Origin: Burkholderiales bacterium
GTDB taxonomy: Bacteria; Pseudomonadota; Gammaproteobacteria; Burkholderiales; SG8-39
NCBI GenBank assembly: GCA_014860445.1
Contig: JACZJT010000062.1
Location: 1 to 64,000 of the forward strand
Reading direction: 5' to 3'
DNA: 64,000 bases
In this document: in pieces, positions 28,492 to 39,532 of the stretch
Position numbering within the stretch: the first letter of the stretch is position 1
How the letters are laid out: every line of letters starts with the position of its first letter
The notes under the pieces: model-generated
The model's input: only the letters and a program-made list of their open reading frames with translations
Database searches by the model: none
What the model was told of the DNA's origin: nothing
Program-made: the position numbers and the translations under genes

Positions 28492-28559
28492 TATCACCTG
28501 ATCAAATAACCGTTATTCAAGTAATTCTATTGAATTATAGGCCAATTCCATTATTGTCC
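28492..28559 (+). promoter_or_regulatory. LTTR-type promoter/operator copy B, between lysR and acyl-CoA ligase
   Basis: TATCACCTGATCAAATAACCGTTATTCAAG...CTATTGAA...CCAATTCCATTATTGTCC; inverted copy of 27348-27415. Confidence 0.8.
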
Positions 28560-28700
28560 GGCTGTGCGTTAGTCATTGAACGGGATTGCGCTTTGCAGTC
28601 CGGTCGATGGCGCGCCTGGGTGGACGCGCCATACGGTGCGGAAATTCCCTAAGCACCCATGAACCGGGCGTCGACCCGGATTGCGAGGAGGAATGCCGGA

Positions 28701-30149
28701 ATGAACGCTGCTGAATTGCTGCTCGGCGGTGAGGCCGATGCTGTCGCGCTGATCGAGGGCGCGCGCAAAGTCAGCTATCGGGAGCTGCGCGATGCGGTCA
28801 GACAATCCGCGGCGGCGTGGCGCAGTCGCGGGCTCGCGCCTGGCGACGTCGGTATCGTCGCGATGCTGGACGGAATCGACCTAGTCGCGGCGCTCCTGGG
28901 CCTGATGTGGATCAACGCGATCCCGGCGCCCATCAGTCCGCGAACCGAGGCGAAGCAGATCAAGGAACTCCTGGCGGAAAGCGGCGCCAAGCTGCTGCTG
29001 TGCGAGGACGCGCTTGCGAACGAGCTTGCGGACGCGCGCATACTGCGCCGCTCCGCGTGGCTGGCAGGGCTCGCTTCGACGCGAGTGGACGCGGCGACGG
29101 CGGGCGAGGCAAAGGCCGAGGCGCCGTGTTTCATGCTGTTTTCGTCCGGGACGACGGGAAAGCCGAAGGGCATCGTGCATGCCCACCGCTGCGTTGCCGA
29201 GGCGCATGTGTTCGCACGCGACGTCCTGGGCGCGACCCCTGCAGATCGATTCATGTCCACCTCCAAGCTGTTTTTTGCCTACCCGATGGCCAATTCACTT
29301 TTCGCGGGATTGCGGCTCGGCGCCAGCGTCGTCCTGGACCCCGGATGGCCGAATCCCGAGGCTGTTGCGATCCTGGCGCGCGAGCATGCGCCGACCCTGT
29401 TCTTCAGCGTGCCGACGCTCTACCAGCGGTTGCTGGAGGCCGGGGTCGACCTCGCATCGGTGCGTCATTTCGTGTCCGCCGGGGAGGCCTGCCCACCGGC
29501 ACTGGCCGATGCCTGGCAGCTTCGCCACGGGCAGGCGCTCGTGAACGGCTACGGCACCACGGAAACGCTGGCGCTGATGCTATATCGCACGGCGGAAATG
29601 GAAAGCTTCCAGCCCACGCCGCTTACTGCGGTTCGGGAAGAATCGTCCGACCCTTCCGATACGGACGCCAGCCTGCGCCTGTGGTTCTCCCACCCGTCGG
29701 TGTCGCTCGGCTATACCCGGGTCGTGACGCACGATAGCGCCCGCTTCGGCGAACAGGGGTTTTCGCCCGGCGACTTGTTTCGACGCCAAGGCGCCACAGG
29801 GGATTGCGGCTGGGTATTCACCGGCCGTTCCGACCAAATGCTCAAGGTCTACGGCCGCTGGGTGGACACTGTCGCGCTGGAGCATTGGCTGCTGGCCAAG
29901 ATGCCGCACGCGATTCGCGAGTTGAGCATCGTCCCGCACGATGCTGATGGCGGAACGGTCAGCCTGCATTTGTTCGCGGTATCGCTTGGAGGGCAGGAAG
30001 ACCAGGTGAGGGCGCTGGTGAGATCCGTGTGCGAGGAGTTGCCCGCGTTCAAACGGCCGGCTGTCGTGCACCTGCTCGGCGAACTGCCGCGCACCGAAAC
30101 CGGAAAAATCCGGCGCGGCCATCTAAAGAACCTTGCACACCAAATATAG
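28701..30149 (+). CDS. AMP-dependent acyl-CoA synthetase (aromatic acid/benzoate-CoA ligase-like)
   Basis: CFMLFSSGTTGKPKGIVHAH; VNGYGTTETLALM; DLFRRQGATGDCGWVFTGRSDQMLKVYGRWV; AGGA-type RBS before ATG 28701. Confidence 0.88.
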   Translation: MNAAELLLGGEADAVALIEGARKVSYRELRDAVRQSAAAWRSRGLAPGDVGIVAMLDGIDLVAALLGLMWINAIPAPISPRTEAKQIKELLAESGAKLLLCEDALANELADARILRRSAWLAGLASTRVDAATAGEAKAEAPCFMLFSSGTTGKPKGIVHAHRCVAEAHVFARDVLGATPADRFMSTSKLFFAYPMANSLFAGLRLGASVVLDPGWPNPEAVAILAREHAPTLFFSVPTLYQRLLEAGVDLASVRHFVSAGEACPPALADAWQLRHGQALVNGYGTTETLALMLYRTAEMESFQPTPLTAVREESSDPSDTDASLRLWFSHPSVSLGYTRVVTHDSARFGEQGFSPGDLFRRQGATGDCGWVFTGRSDQMLKVYGRWVDTVALEHWLLAKMPHAIRELSIVPHDADGGTVSLHLFAVSLGGQEDQVRALVRSVCEELPAFKRPAVVHLLGELPRTETGKIRRGHLKNLAHQI

Positions 30150-30157
30150 TGGCGGCG

Positions 30158-33100
30158 ATGCCCATGATCGAACTTGCATTCGGCCTGTCCTTCGACGAGC
30201 TTTATTCTCGCGCAGGACTGCTGCGTTTGGACGCGGCGTTCCTGGAATTCCTGCGCGACGCCGACGGCGACCTGTATGCGCGTCTGGCCGCAGGCCGCGC
30301 CGATCCAGGCGCGCTGGCTGCCAGGGCGGAATCTGCGCTGATCCTGGAAATTGCACCGCATCTGGATCGTTTCATTTCCCGGTTGTTCAACATCGCCGAC
30401 GAGATTCAGGCGCTACGCCAGCGACACGAGGAGCAGGCAGCGCTGTTTGCGATCAAGCGCCAGTTCGTCCAGCGCCGCGCGGCAAGCAGAATCAAACCGG
30501 AGGAAGCGCAGCTCGTCGACGGCCCCGCGACCGAGCGCGAGCTGAGACGGCTGTTCGGCGGACGCTTCGACGAGCTGACGTTCGCGCAAAACGTGACGCG
30601 CTGGCTGGACGATGAGCCGGGGCGCCAGCGCGAACTCGACCTCGCCATGCGCTATGCAGCCTGGGCGCTGCACACGGAGGCCGGCCGCGAATTCACGCGG
30701 TCCGGTGTCCTGTTCAAGGCGCCCGCCAAGACCGATCCGACCGATCTGCTCCATCACAAGGAGGCGTTCAGCCTGCAGGGCGCCGCCGCCTACCGGATCC
30801 AGCCCGCCCATCTGCGGCGCCGCGACGGATTCAAGCTCACCGACCAGGGCGCGAGCCTGGTCAGCGCGCTCGACGAAACCAACTACTGCATCTGGTGCCA
30901 TGCGCAGGGCAAGGATTCCTGCTCCAAAGGACTGCGCGAGAAACCCTCCGCGGCCGAGCCGCAAAAGATCGTATTCAAGAAAGGCGCTTTCGGCGTCAAG
31001 CTCGCAGGCTGCCCGCTCGAGGAGAAGATCTCGGAATTCCAGACGCTCAAGGCCGCCGGCGAGGCGATCTCGGCGCTCGCGGTCATCTGCATCGACAATC
31101 CGATGGCGGCCGCGACCGGACACCGCATCTGCAACGATTGCATGAAGTCGTGCATCTACCAGAAACAGGAGCCGGTCGATATTCCGCAGGCCGAAACCCG
31201 CACCCTGCGGGATGTGCTCGCGCTGCCCTGGGGATTCGAGATATACAGCCTGCTGACGCGCTGGAATCCGCTGAACCTGCGCCACCCGCTGCCCAAACCG
31301 CCCTCCGGATACCGGGTGCTCGTGGTCGGCATGGGCCCCGCCGGTTTCAGCCTTGCGCATCAGCTTATGAACGAGGGGCACGAGGTCGTGGGCATCGACG
31401 GCCTGAAAATCGAACCGCTGCCCGAATCGATCTCGGGCGTCAGGCCCGATGGCGGGCGCACGCCGTTCGAACCGATACGCGATGCGATGGGCATGTACGA
31501 ATCGCTGGACGAGCGCGTGCTGGCCGGTTTCGGCGGCGTCGCCGAGTACGGGATCACCGTTCGCTGGGACAAGAATTTCCTCAAACTTGTGCGCCTGCTG
31601 GTCGAGCGGCGGGCCGAGTTCGCGCTGTTCGGCGGCGTGCGCTTCGGCGGCACGATCACGCTGGAAGATGCGTTGGAGGCCGGTTTCGATCACGTCGCGC
31701 TGTGCATGGGCGCAGGCAAGCCGACCACGCTGGACATTCCGAACGGTCTCGCCCGCGGCGTGCGCACAGCGTCGGACTTCCTCATGGCGCTGCAGCTCAC
31801 GGGCGCAGCCAAACGCGATTCCATCGCCAATCTGCAGATGCGACTGCCGGTGATGGTGATCGGCGGCGGCCTGACGGCGATCGACACCGCGACCGAGTCG
31901 CTCGCCTACTATGTCGCCCAGGTGGAGAAATTCCTGGTCCGATTCGAAATCCTGGCCGACGAACTGGGCGAAGATGCCATCCGCGACCGTTGGAATGACG
32001 AGGAGCGGGAGATCGCCGAAGAGTTCCTGTCGCACGCGCGCGCGATTCGCAGCGAGCGGCGCAAGGCGGCGCGGGACGGACGCGCGCCGCGCATCAGCGA
32101 ACTGCTGCGCCACTGGGGCGGCGTGACCGTCGCCTATAGGCGGCGGCTCATCGACAGTCCCTCCTATACGCTTAATCACGAGGAGGTCGAGAAAGCGCTG
32201 GAGGAGGGAATCGTGTTCGCCGAAGGGCTTACGCCGCTTGCGGTGGAACTCGACAATTACGGCGCCGCGAGCAGCATGCGCTTCATGCGCCAGGTTCTTG
32301 GTGACGACGGCAAGTGGCAGGAAGGCGGCGAAATGCAGCTGCCGGCGAGCACGGTGTTCGTCGCCGCCGGAACGCAGCCGAACACGGTGCTGGCGCGCGA
32401 GGACGCGCAGCACTTCGCCATGGACGGCAAGTATTTCCGGGCGTGCGGCGAGGACGGCAATCCGGTCAAACCCGAGTATGCCCTGTCAAAGACCGAGCGC
32501 GCCGACGTTCTGATTTCGCGACTGCCTGATGGCCGGTTCGTGTCGTTCTTCGGCGACCTGCATCCCTCGTATTTCGGCAACGTGGTGAAAGCACTTGGTT
32601 CGACCAAGCAGGGCTATCCGGTGGTCTCGCGCGTGCTGGCGCAGCGGCCACCGGTCGGCACCATCAGCCTCGACGCGTTCTTCGCGGCCCTCAATCGCGA
32701 GCTGCGCGCGAGCGTGCATGAGATCAAGCGCCTCACGCCGACCATCGTCGAAGTCATCATCAAGGCGCCCGCCGCAGCGCGCCGTTTCCAACCCGGCCAG
32801 TTTTTCCGGCTGCAGAATTTCGAGACCTTGGCTCCGCTGGTCGCTGATACGCGCATGCAGATGGAAGGCCTGGCGCTGACCGGCGCCTGGGTCGACCGCG
32901 ATGAAGGGCTGGTGTCGACGATCGTGCTGGAGATGGGCGGGTCCTCGAATCTGTGCGCGATGCTCGCACCCGGCGAGCCGGTGGTGCTGATGGGGCCGGC
33001 GGGCAGCCCGACGCATATCGCAGCGGGTGAAACCGTACTGCTTGCGGGCGGCGGCCTCGGAAATGCCGTGTTGTTTTCGATCGGCCAGGCGTTTCGCGCG

Positions 33101-33688
33101 CGCGGCTCCAGGGTGCTCTATTTTGCAGGCTATAAGAAAATCATCGACCGCTACAAGGTTGCCGAGATCGAGGCGGCGGCCGACCTCATCGTCTGGTGCT
33201 GCGACGAGGCCCCGGGGTTCCAGCTGGAAGGCGCGCGGCCGCAGGATCGCAGCTTCGTCGGCAACATCGTCCAGGCGATGGACGCCTATGCCTCGGGCCG
33301 GCTCGGCGCGCCGCAGATTGCCTTGTCGGACGTTGACCGCATTATCGCCATCGGTTCCGACCGCATGATGGCTGCGGTCGGCAGGGCACGGCATGCCGTG
33401 CTCGCGCCCTACCTAAAGACCGAGCACTACGCCATCGGCTCGATCAATTCGCCGATGCAGTGCATGATGAAGGAAATCTGCGCGCAGTGCCTGCAGCCGC
33501 AGCGCGATCCGCGGACCGGCGCGGTGAACTACGTGTTTACCTGCTTCGACCAGGACCAGCCGCTGGACTGCGTTGATTTCCACAGCCTGTCGGACCGGCT
33601 CAGACAGAATTCGCTTCAGGAAAAACTGACTGCGCAGTGGATACAGCATTGCATGCCCGAATTGAGGAAGCGGCGCGAACTTGTATAG
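30158..33688 (+). CDS. Very large multidomain flavoprotein: NAD(P)/FAD oxidoreductase (GltD-like) fused to a ferredoxin-reductase/PyrK-like module
   Basis: About 1177 aa; YRVLVVGMGPAGFSLAHQL; PVMVIGGGLTAIDTATE; AGGGLGNAVLFSIGQAFRARGSRVLYFAGY; Cys clusters CIWCHAQGKDSC, CNDCMKSC, CMMKEICAQCLQ. Confidence 0.88.
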   Translation: MPMIELAFGLSFDELYSRAGLLRLDAAFLEFLRDADGDLYARLAAGRADPGALAARAESALILEIAPHLDRFISRLFNIADEIQALRQRHEEQAALFAIKRQFVQRRAASRIKPEEAQLVDGPATERELRRLFGGRFDELTFAQNVTRWLDDEPGRQRELDLAMRYAAWALHTEAGREFTRSGVLFKAPAKTDPTDLLHHKEAFSLQGAAAYRIQPAHLRRRDGFKLTDQGASLVSALDETNYCIWCHAQGKDSCSKGLREKPSAAEPQKIVFKKGAFGVKLAGCPLEEKISEFQTLKAAGEAISALAVICIDNPMAAATGHRICNDCMKSCIYQKQEPVDIPQAETRTLRDVLALPWGFEIYSLLTRWNPLNLRHPLPKPPSGYRVLVVGMGPAGFSLAHQLMNEGHEVVGIDGLKIEPLPESISGVRPDGGRTPFEPIRDAMGMYESLDERVLAGFGGVAEYGITVRWDKNFLKLVRLLVERRAEFALFGGVRFGGTITLEDALEAGFDHVALCMGAGKPTTLDIPNGLARGVRTASDFLMALQLTGAAKRDSIANLQMRLPVMVIGGGLTAIDTATESLAYYVAQVEKFLVRFEILADELGEDAIRDRWNDEEREIAEEFLSHARAIRSERRKAARDGRAPRISELLRHWGGVTVAYRRRLIDSPSYTLNHEEVEKALEEGIVFAEGLTPLAVELDNYGAASSMRFMRQVLGDDGKWQEGGEMQLPASTVFVAAGTQPNTVLAREDAQHFAMDGKYFRACGEDGNPVKPEYALSKTERADVLISRLPDGRFVSFFGDLHPSYFGNVVKALGSTKQGYPVVSRVLAQRPPVGTISLDAFFAALNRELRASVHEIKRLTPTIVEVIIKAPAAARRFQPGQFFRLQNFETLAPLVADTRMQMEGLALTGAWVDRDEGLVSTIVLEMGGSSNLCAMLAPGEPVVLMGPAGSPTHIAAGETVLLAGGGLGNAVLFSIGQAFRARGSRVLYFAGYKKIIDRYKVAEIEAAADLIVWCCDEAPGFQLEGARPQDRSFVGNIVQAMDAYASGRLGAPQIALSDVDRIIAIGSDRMMAAVGRARHAVLAPYLKTEHYAIGSINSPMQCMMKEICAQCLQPQRDPRTGAVNYVFTCFDQDQPLDCVDFHSLSDRLRQNSLQEKLTAQWIQHCMPELRKRRELV

Positions 33689-33892
33689 CATCGCGCGGGT
33701 TCGTCAATTATCCGTTTGTTCCTCAAACTTTTTCCAGGGTTGCATGTGTGAATCCGGCGCACGCCGCGCGGGTTGACACGCCAAACGTAGCCGGTCTGCG
33801 GGTTCTCGATAAAGCGTGCGTCCACCCTCCGTTTTGGAGGATACTTGGCGGGCGGGACAGATCCTTTGGAGGAGACCTGACGGGAGACCTTT

Positions 33893-34684
33893 ATGGCAAG
33901 CCAATCCTCGACGCAGATTCGTCGCGCCCTGCACCTCGCGCAGACCGGCGCCGCGCTCGAACCCGGGTCGGCCGGAATTGTCCAGCTCAGAACCGAGTGT
34001 TCTGCCTGCAATTTGCGCGAACTATGCGCGCCCTGCTGCGGTCTGAACCAATCCGAACGGAATGTCGCCAAGCGGCTGGTCTTCAAGCGCATGCGGCTGC
34101 GGCGCGGCGAAAGCCTTTACCGCACCGGTGACCACTTCACTTCCATCTATGCGGTGCGCAAGGGCTTCTTCAAGTCCGTTCTCCTGCTGGAAAATGGCCA
34201 CCGCGCCCAGGTGATCGGGTTTTCGATGCAGGGCGAGGTACTGGGTCTGGATGGCATCGGCGCGGGGCAGCACAACTGCAATGCGATTGCCGTGGAGGAA
34301 AGCGAGATTTGCGCAATTCCTTTCGCCGGCTTGCAGCTGCTCGCACACGAAATACCCAGCCTGCAGCGCCATGTGCGCAGGATGATGAGCCGTGAAATCG
34401 TGCGCGAACAGGGCGTGATGCTGCTGCTGGGCAATATGAATGCCGAGGAACGCCTGGCGGTATTCCTGCTCAATCTGTCGCGGCGTTACGCGGCGCAGGG
34501 CTACTCGCCGTCCGAATTCGACGTGCGCATGACGCGCGACGAGATCGGCAGTTACATAGGCGCAAATCTGGAAACGGTCAGTCGGACATTCTCCAAATTC
34601 CAGAAAGACGGACTGCTCCGCGTGCGGCACAAATCCATCCGGATTCTTGACGGTGCCGGCCTGGAGGGGGTGGCCGGGCGCTGA
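33893..34684 (+). CDS. Crp/Fnr family regulator, FNR-like with N-terminal [4Fe-4S] cysteines
   Basis: CSACNLRELCAPC; cNMP-binding fold; C-terminal HTH RDEIGSYIGANLETVSRTFSKFQKDGLL. Confidence 0.93.
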   Translation: MASQSSTQIRRALHLAQTGAALEPGSAGIVQLRTECSACNLRELCAPCCGLNQSERNVAKRLVFKRMRLRRGESLYRTGDHFTSIYAVRKGFFKSVLLLENGHRAQVIGFSMQGEVLGLDGIGAGQHNCNAIAVEESEICAIPFAGLQLLAHEIPSLQRHVRRMMSREIVREQGVMLLLGNMNAEERLAVFLLNLSRRYAAQGYSPSEFDVRMTRDEIGSYIGANLETVSRTFSKFQKDGLLRVRHKSIRILDGAGLEGVAGR

Positions 34685-34753
34685 TCGGGTTGCGGATGCG
34701 GAAACGTCCCGAAACCGCCCAGTGCCGATGGTGCCCAGCGGCATCGGGCGTGG

Positions 34754-36370
34754 CTAGGCCGTCCCCGCCCGCTTAGCCTGGGGGTTCCGCGGCGGCAGCT
34801 TGCTCATGGCGCGCTCGCTGATCGCGGTGATCGACAGGGACGGGTTGACGCCGGGGTTGGCCGAGATCATCGAGCCGTCGCAGACGTAGAGATTGCGATA
34901 GCCGAACACGCGGTTGTCGCTGTCGATGACGCCCTCGCCGGCGTTGCGTCCCATGCAGGCGCCGCCGAGGATGTGCGCCGTAGACGGTATGCCGAACAGG
35001 GATTCGCTGACGAAGGCCATGGGTTTGCCGCCGACGATGGCCGCGTAGCGCTCGGACAGGTCGCGCGCCTCGGGCATGAACGCCGTAGGCGCCGGGCCGA
35101 CGTCGAGCTTCGTTGACAGCCCGAAGCTGCCGCGCACCATGCGCAGGGTGCTGTCTATGGTCTGCATGAACAGCAGCACCTGTGTGCGCTTGGCCCAGTC
35201 GTCGACGAACAGCACCTTCAGGTTCATCACCGGGTGCAGCAGCCAGTCGCCGAGCAACTTGAGCAGGCGCACTGCGCCGCTGCGGTGATACACGCGCGGT
35301 CCCGAGCCCAGTCGCCAGAATCCCGAACCGGCAGAGTAGCGCACGGGTTCCAGATGCGAATGCTCGTCGGTATGCAGGATCGAACCGATGGCGATGCCGT
35401 CGGAGAACACCGACTTGCGATCCGGCGTGGTCACAAAAACCAGCGCCTCCGAGTTCGTGCGCACGCCGTAACCCAGGCGGTCCGACAGTCGCGGCAGCGA
35501 GCCTTGCTTCAGCTTGAGCATAAGTTCCAGTGTGCCGAGCACGCCGCCGGCGAACACGGCGCCGCGGCAGCGCAGCGTGCCTCCCGCACCCTTGCGTGTC
35601 GCGCTGGGTTGCCAGTCCACCGCATAACCGTCGGCGCCATCGCTTGCGCCCAGCGGGCGCACGTCGGTGACCAGCGACTCGGCCTGGATGACCGCGCCGA
35701 GTTGTTCCGCGAGGTGGAGGTAGTTCTTGTCCAGCGAATTCTTGGCGTTGTGGCGGCAGCCGGTCATGCAGCCGCCGCAGAAAGTGCAGCCTGCGCGCGC
35801 CGGCCCTTTACCTTTGAAATACGGATCGGGCACGGTCTTCCCGGGTTCGCCGAAGAACACCGACACCTTCGTAGCCTCGAAATGCTGTTCCATGCCGATC
35901 TGCCTGCCCAGTTCGCGCAGGGCAAGGTCGCCGGTTTCCATGCGTGGATTGGTCGCGGCGCCGAGCATGCGCAGGGCCGTTTGATAGTAGTCCCGCAGTT
36001 CCGTCTCCCAGTCGGCCAGGTGTGCCCAGGAGGGCGAGGTGAAAAAACTTTTCTTCGGTATCGGCAGGGTGTTGGCGTAGACCAGCGACCCGCCCCCCAC
36101 GCCCACGCCGGAGAGCACGCCGACGTGGCGAAAGAACGTCAACTTGAACAGGCCAAAGCAGCGCATGGAAGGCAGCCACAGCCAGCGTTTCACGTTCCAG
36201 TTCGATTTCGGAAAATCCGCAGCGCCCATGCGCATGCCTTTTTCCAGCACCAGCACCTTGTAGCCTTTCTCCGACAGGCGCAGGGCCGAGACCGCACCGC
36301 CGAAGCCGGAGCCGATGATGATGTAGTCGTAATCGAAGGAGGCGCCGCCGTCGCTGCCGGATTTCATCAT
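34754..36370 (-). CDS. GMC family oxidoreductase (cholesterol oxidase-like)
   Basis: YIIIGSGFGGAVSALRLSEKGYKVLVLEKG; GGGSLVYANTLP; FGYRNLYVCDGSMISANPGVNPSLSITAISER. Confidence 0.93.
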   Translation of the reverse strand: MMKSGSDGGASFDYDYIIIGSGFGGAVSALRLSEKGYKVLVLEKGMRMGAADFPKSNWNVKRWLWLPSMRCFGLFKLTFFRHVGVLSGVGVGGGSLVYANTLPIPKKSFFTSPSWAHLADWETELRDYYQTALRMLGAATNPRMETGDLALRELGRQIGMEQHFEATKVSVFFGEPGKTVPDPYFKGKGPARAGCTFCGGCMTGCRHNAKNSLDKNYLHLAEQLGAVIQAESLVTDVRPLGASDGADGYAVDWQPSATRKGAGGTLRCRGAVFAGGVLGTLELMLKLKQGSLPRLSDRLGYGVRTNSEALVFVTTPDRKSVFSDGIAIGSILHTDEHSHLEPVRYSAGSGFWRLGSGPRVYHRSGAVRLLKLLGDWLLHPVMNLKVLFVDDWAKRTQVLLFMQTIDSTLRMVRGSFGLSTKLDVGPAPTAFMPEARDLSERYAAIVGGKPMAFVSESLFGIPSTAHILGGACMGRNAGEGVIDSDNRVFGYRNLYVCDGSMISANPGVNPSLSITAISERAMSKLPPRNPQAKRAGTA

Positions 36371-36458
36371 GGACTCAGTCTTTAGGATTGGGCCGGGTCA
36401 TTACTGCAGAACCGACAGGGCCGCGCCCGCTATTTCAGCACACTGTTTGCGTATCAGT

Positions 36459-36890
36459 TTACCAAACCGTGGAGATGCTCTGCAGCTTGCGCAGCTTCGC
36501 GTCCGACGTGACCAGCGGGGCGCGGTGCAGCAGGGCGGTGGCGGCGATCAGCCGGTCGGCAGGATCACCGTGCGCAAACGCATCGGATTGCGACAGCACC
36601 GCGATTTCGGAGGTGATAGGCAATACTTGCAGGCGCCGCGCGGCAATCAGGTCGTCGAGAAACTGTCCCGCGTCCATGCCCGGATCGAGCCGGTCGCGCG
36701 CGATCAGCATGGCGATCTCCCACAGACTGATGTCGCAGCAGGCGAGTTCGCGCTTTGCGGCGGCACCCTCTATCGCCTTGCGCGCTCGCGCCGAAAGCCG
36801 CGCCGGCGCGAGCGCGTCGTAGATGAGCGCATGGGTGTCAAGGACCAGCACGTTCTGCGTCCCAGTCTGCGCCAGTCGTACTGAGGACAT
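36459..36890 (-). CDS. PIN-domain toxin (VapC-type)
   Basis: VLVLDTHALIYDAL ... ISLWEIAMLI ... GDPADRLIAATALLH; start uncertain (GTG at 36851 possible). Confidence 0.85.
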   Translation of the reverse strand: MSSVRLAQTGTQNVLVLDTHALIYDALAPARLSARARKAIEGAAAKRELACCDISLWEIAMLIARDRLDPGMDAGQFLDDLIAARRLQVLPITSEIAVLSQSDAFAHGDPADRLIAATALLHRAPLVTSDAKLRKLQSISTVW

Positions 36891-37077
36891 CGCCGACGCG
36901 GCAGCGCTTGCGCGCAGCGAGCAGGCGCGCAAGCGCATCCTCGTGGGTTTCGCTTCCCGCGACAATGCGCGCAATCACCTTCCCGCGCGAAGTCACCTCG
37001 ATCTCCCTGCCCTTTTGCACTTCGACCAGGTAGGCGGGGAGATTCTGGCGCAGTTCCGTGACATTGACCTTGGACAT
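36838..37077 (-). CDS. Phd/YefM-type antitoxin
   Basis: MSKVNVTELRQNLPAYLVEVQKGREIEVTSRGKVIARIV; overlaps downstream PIN gene. Confidence 0.88.
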   Translation of the reverse strand: MSKVNVTELRQNLPAYLVEVQKGREIEVTSRGKVIARIVAGSETHEDALARLLAARKRCRVGDVLSTTGADWDAERAGP

Positions 37078-37191
37078 TGCATGTTCTCCGCTTGCATTCC
37101 GTACGTTTTCCTTATGTACAGATGAAGTGTACAGAATTGTGCGGCCGACGTAAATGCCGACAGGAACAAGACGAATCTTGTCAGCCGGGAT

Positions 37192-38334
37192 TCACCACCC
37201 GGCGAAACGCGGCCAGGTGGCGCCGACCGTGTCGCTGCCCTCGCGCACGACCTGATACGCCTGATGCTGCGCGCCCGTGGCGCAGGCGTGGTTGGGCAGG
37301 ATGCGCAGCAACGTGCCGAGCGGCAGGTCCGGCAATGCGGCGCGCGCGCCCTGACGCAAGGCGATGACGCCGTGTTCCTGGTTGGCGTCGGTCATGATCA
37401 GGTCCGGATAGGGCTCGCCTTGCGCATTGCAGACCAAGCCGTAGCCCTGATCGATTTTCTGCTTCGCGCTGCCGCGATCGCGCGACATCGCCATCCAGCC
37501 GGCATCGACGATAATCCAGCCCTTCTCGCGCTGATGGCCGATCACGCTCGCGAGCACCGAGAGGGCGATGTCGTCGAGCGTGCATACCTGCAAGCCGGCC
37601 ATCACCAGGTCGAAGAACACGAACACGCCGGCACGTACTTCGGTCACGCCAGTGAGGTTCCCGGCGCAGGTGGCGGTTGGTGTAGAGCCTACGCTTACCA
37701 CCGGGCAGGGCAGTTCCGCAGTGCGCAGGGCCTTCGCGGCGTTCAGGACTGCGTCGCGTTCCTGCAGGGCCATCGCTTTGATCGCCGCCACGGTAGTGCA
37801 GTTGTAGGAGCCGCCCGCGTGGGTCATCACACCACGCAGTTCGCAGCCGCCGTCGGCGAGCACGCGCCCCGCCTCGATCAGGGCAGGGTCGCCCGGCAGC
37901 ATGCCTGAACGATGTCCATCGCAATCGATTTCGATCAGCACCGGGATGCGGTCGGCGCGCGAGCGCGCGTGCGCGGCAACGGCGTGCGCCGCCTCGACGC
38001 TGTCGAGGATGAGCGCGAGCCCCGCGCCGCGCCGGCGCAGGTCGGTGACGTGCTCGAGTTTGTTCGGCGTCATGCCTACGGCATAGAGGATGTTCTGCAC
38101 GCCGTTGGCGAGGAAGTATTCCGCCTCTTTCAGTGTCGAAACGGTGATCGGGTCCTGCGGCGAGCGCAGCACGCGGCGCACCACGTCGATCGACTTGGCT
38201 GTCTTGACGTGCAGGCGCAGATTCACGCCCAGACTATCCAGGTGCGCGCGCATGCGTGCAACGTTGCGCTCGAGCCTGGATTCGTCGAGCAGCAGACAGG
38301 GCGTCTCGAGTTGGTCGAGTTTCATCACTTGCAT
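37192..38334 (-). CDS. DSD1/D-threonine aldolase family PLP-dependent enzyme
   Basis: LDQLETPCLLLDESRLERNVARMRAHLDSLGVNLRLHVKTAKSIDV; C-terminal metal-site LRILPNHACATGAQH. Confidence 0.92.
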   Translation of the reverse strand: MQVMKLDQLETPCLLLDESRLERNVARMRAHLDSLGVNLRLHVKTAKSIDVVRRVLRSPQDPITVSTLKEAEYFLANGVQNILYAVGMTPNKLEHVTDLRRRGAGLALILDSVEAAHAVAAHARSRADRIPVLIEIDCDGHRSGMLPGDPALIEAGRVLADGGCELRGVMTHAGGSYNCTTVAAIKAMALQERDAVLNAAKALRTAELPCPVVSVGSTPTATCAGNLTGVTEVRAGVFVFFDLVMAGLQVCTLDDIALSVLASVIGHQREKGWIIVDAGWMAMSRDRGSAKQKIDQGYGLVCNAQGEPYPDLIMTDANQEHGVIALRQGARAALPDLPLGTLLRILPNHACATGAQHQAYQVVREGSDTVGATWPRFAGW

Positions 38335-38383
38335 CGGACCGGCAGATCGCGCCGACTGCGCTCCGGCTTGCATTCGCGCAATT

Positions 38384-39403
<1,020 letters not shown>

Positions 39404-39532
39404 TCAAGCGGCCATTGCATGCGCCATTGCGTGCGCGAATGCTGGCCTGGGCGCAATGAAACAGGTAGGGTAGAGGGAAGCAGGGGGAAAAAAGATGAAA
39501 CGTTATGCGCGTCGTGAGGAGATCATAGGAGC

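Noticed and set aside
30413-32413. 666-aa minus-strand ORF
   Set aside because: Antisense shadow of the large flavoprotein, which has clear FAD/NAD motifs.
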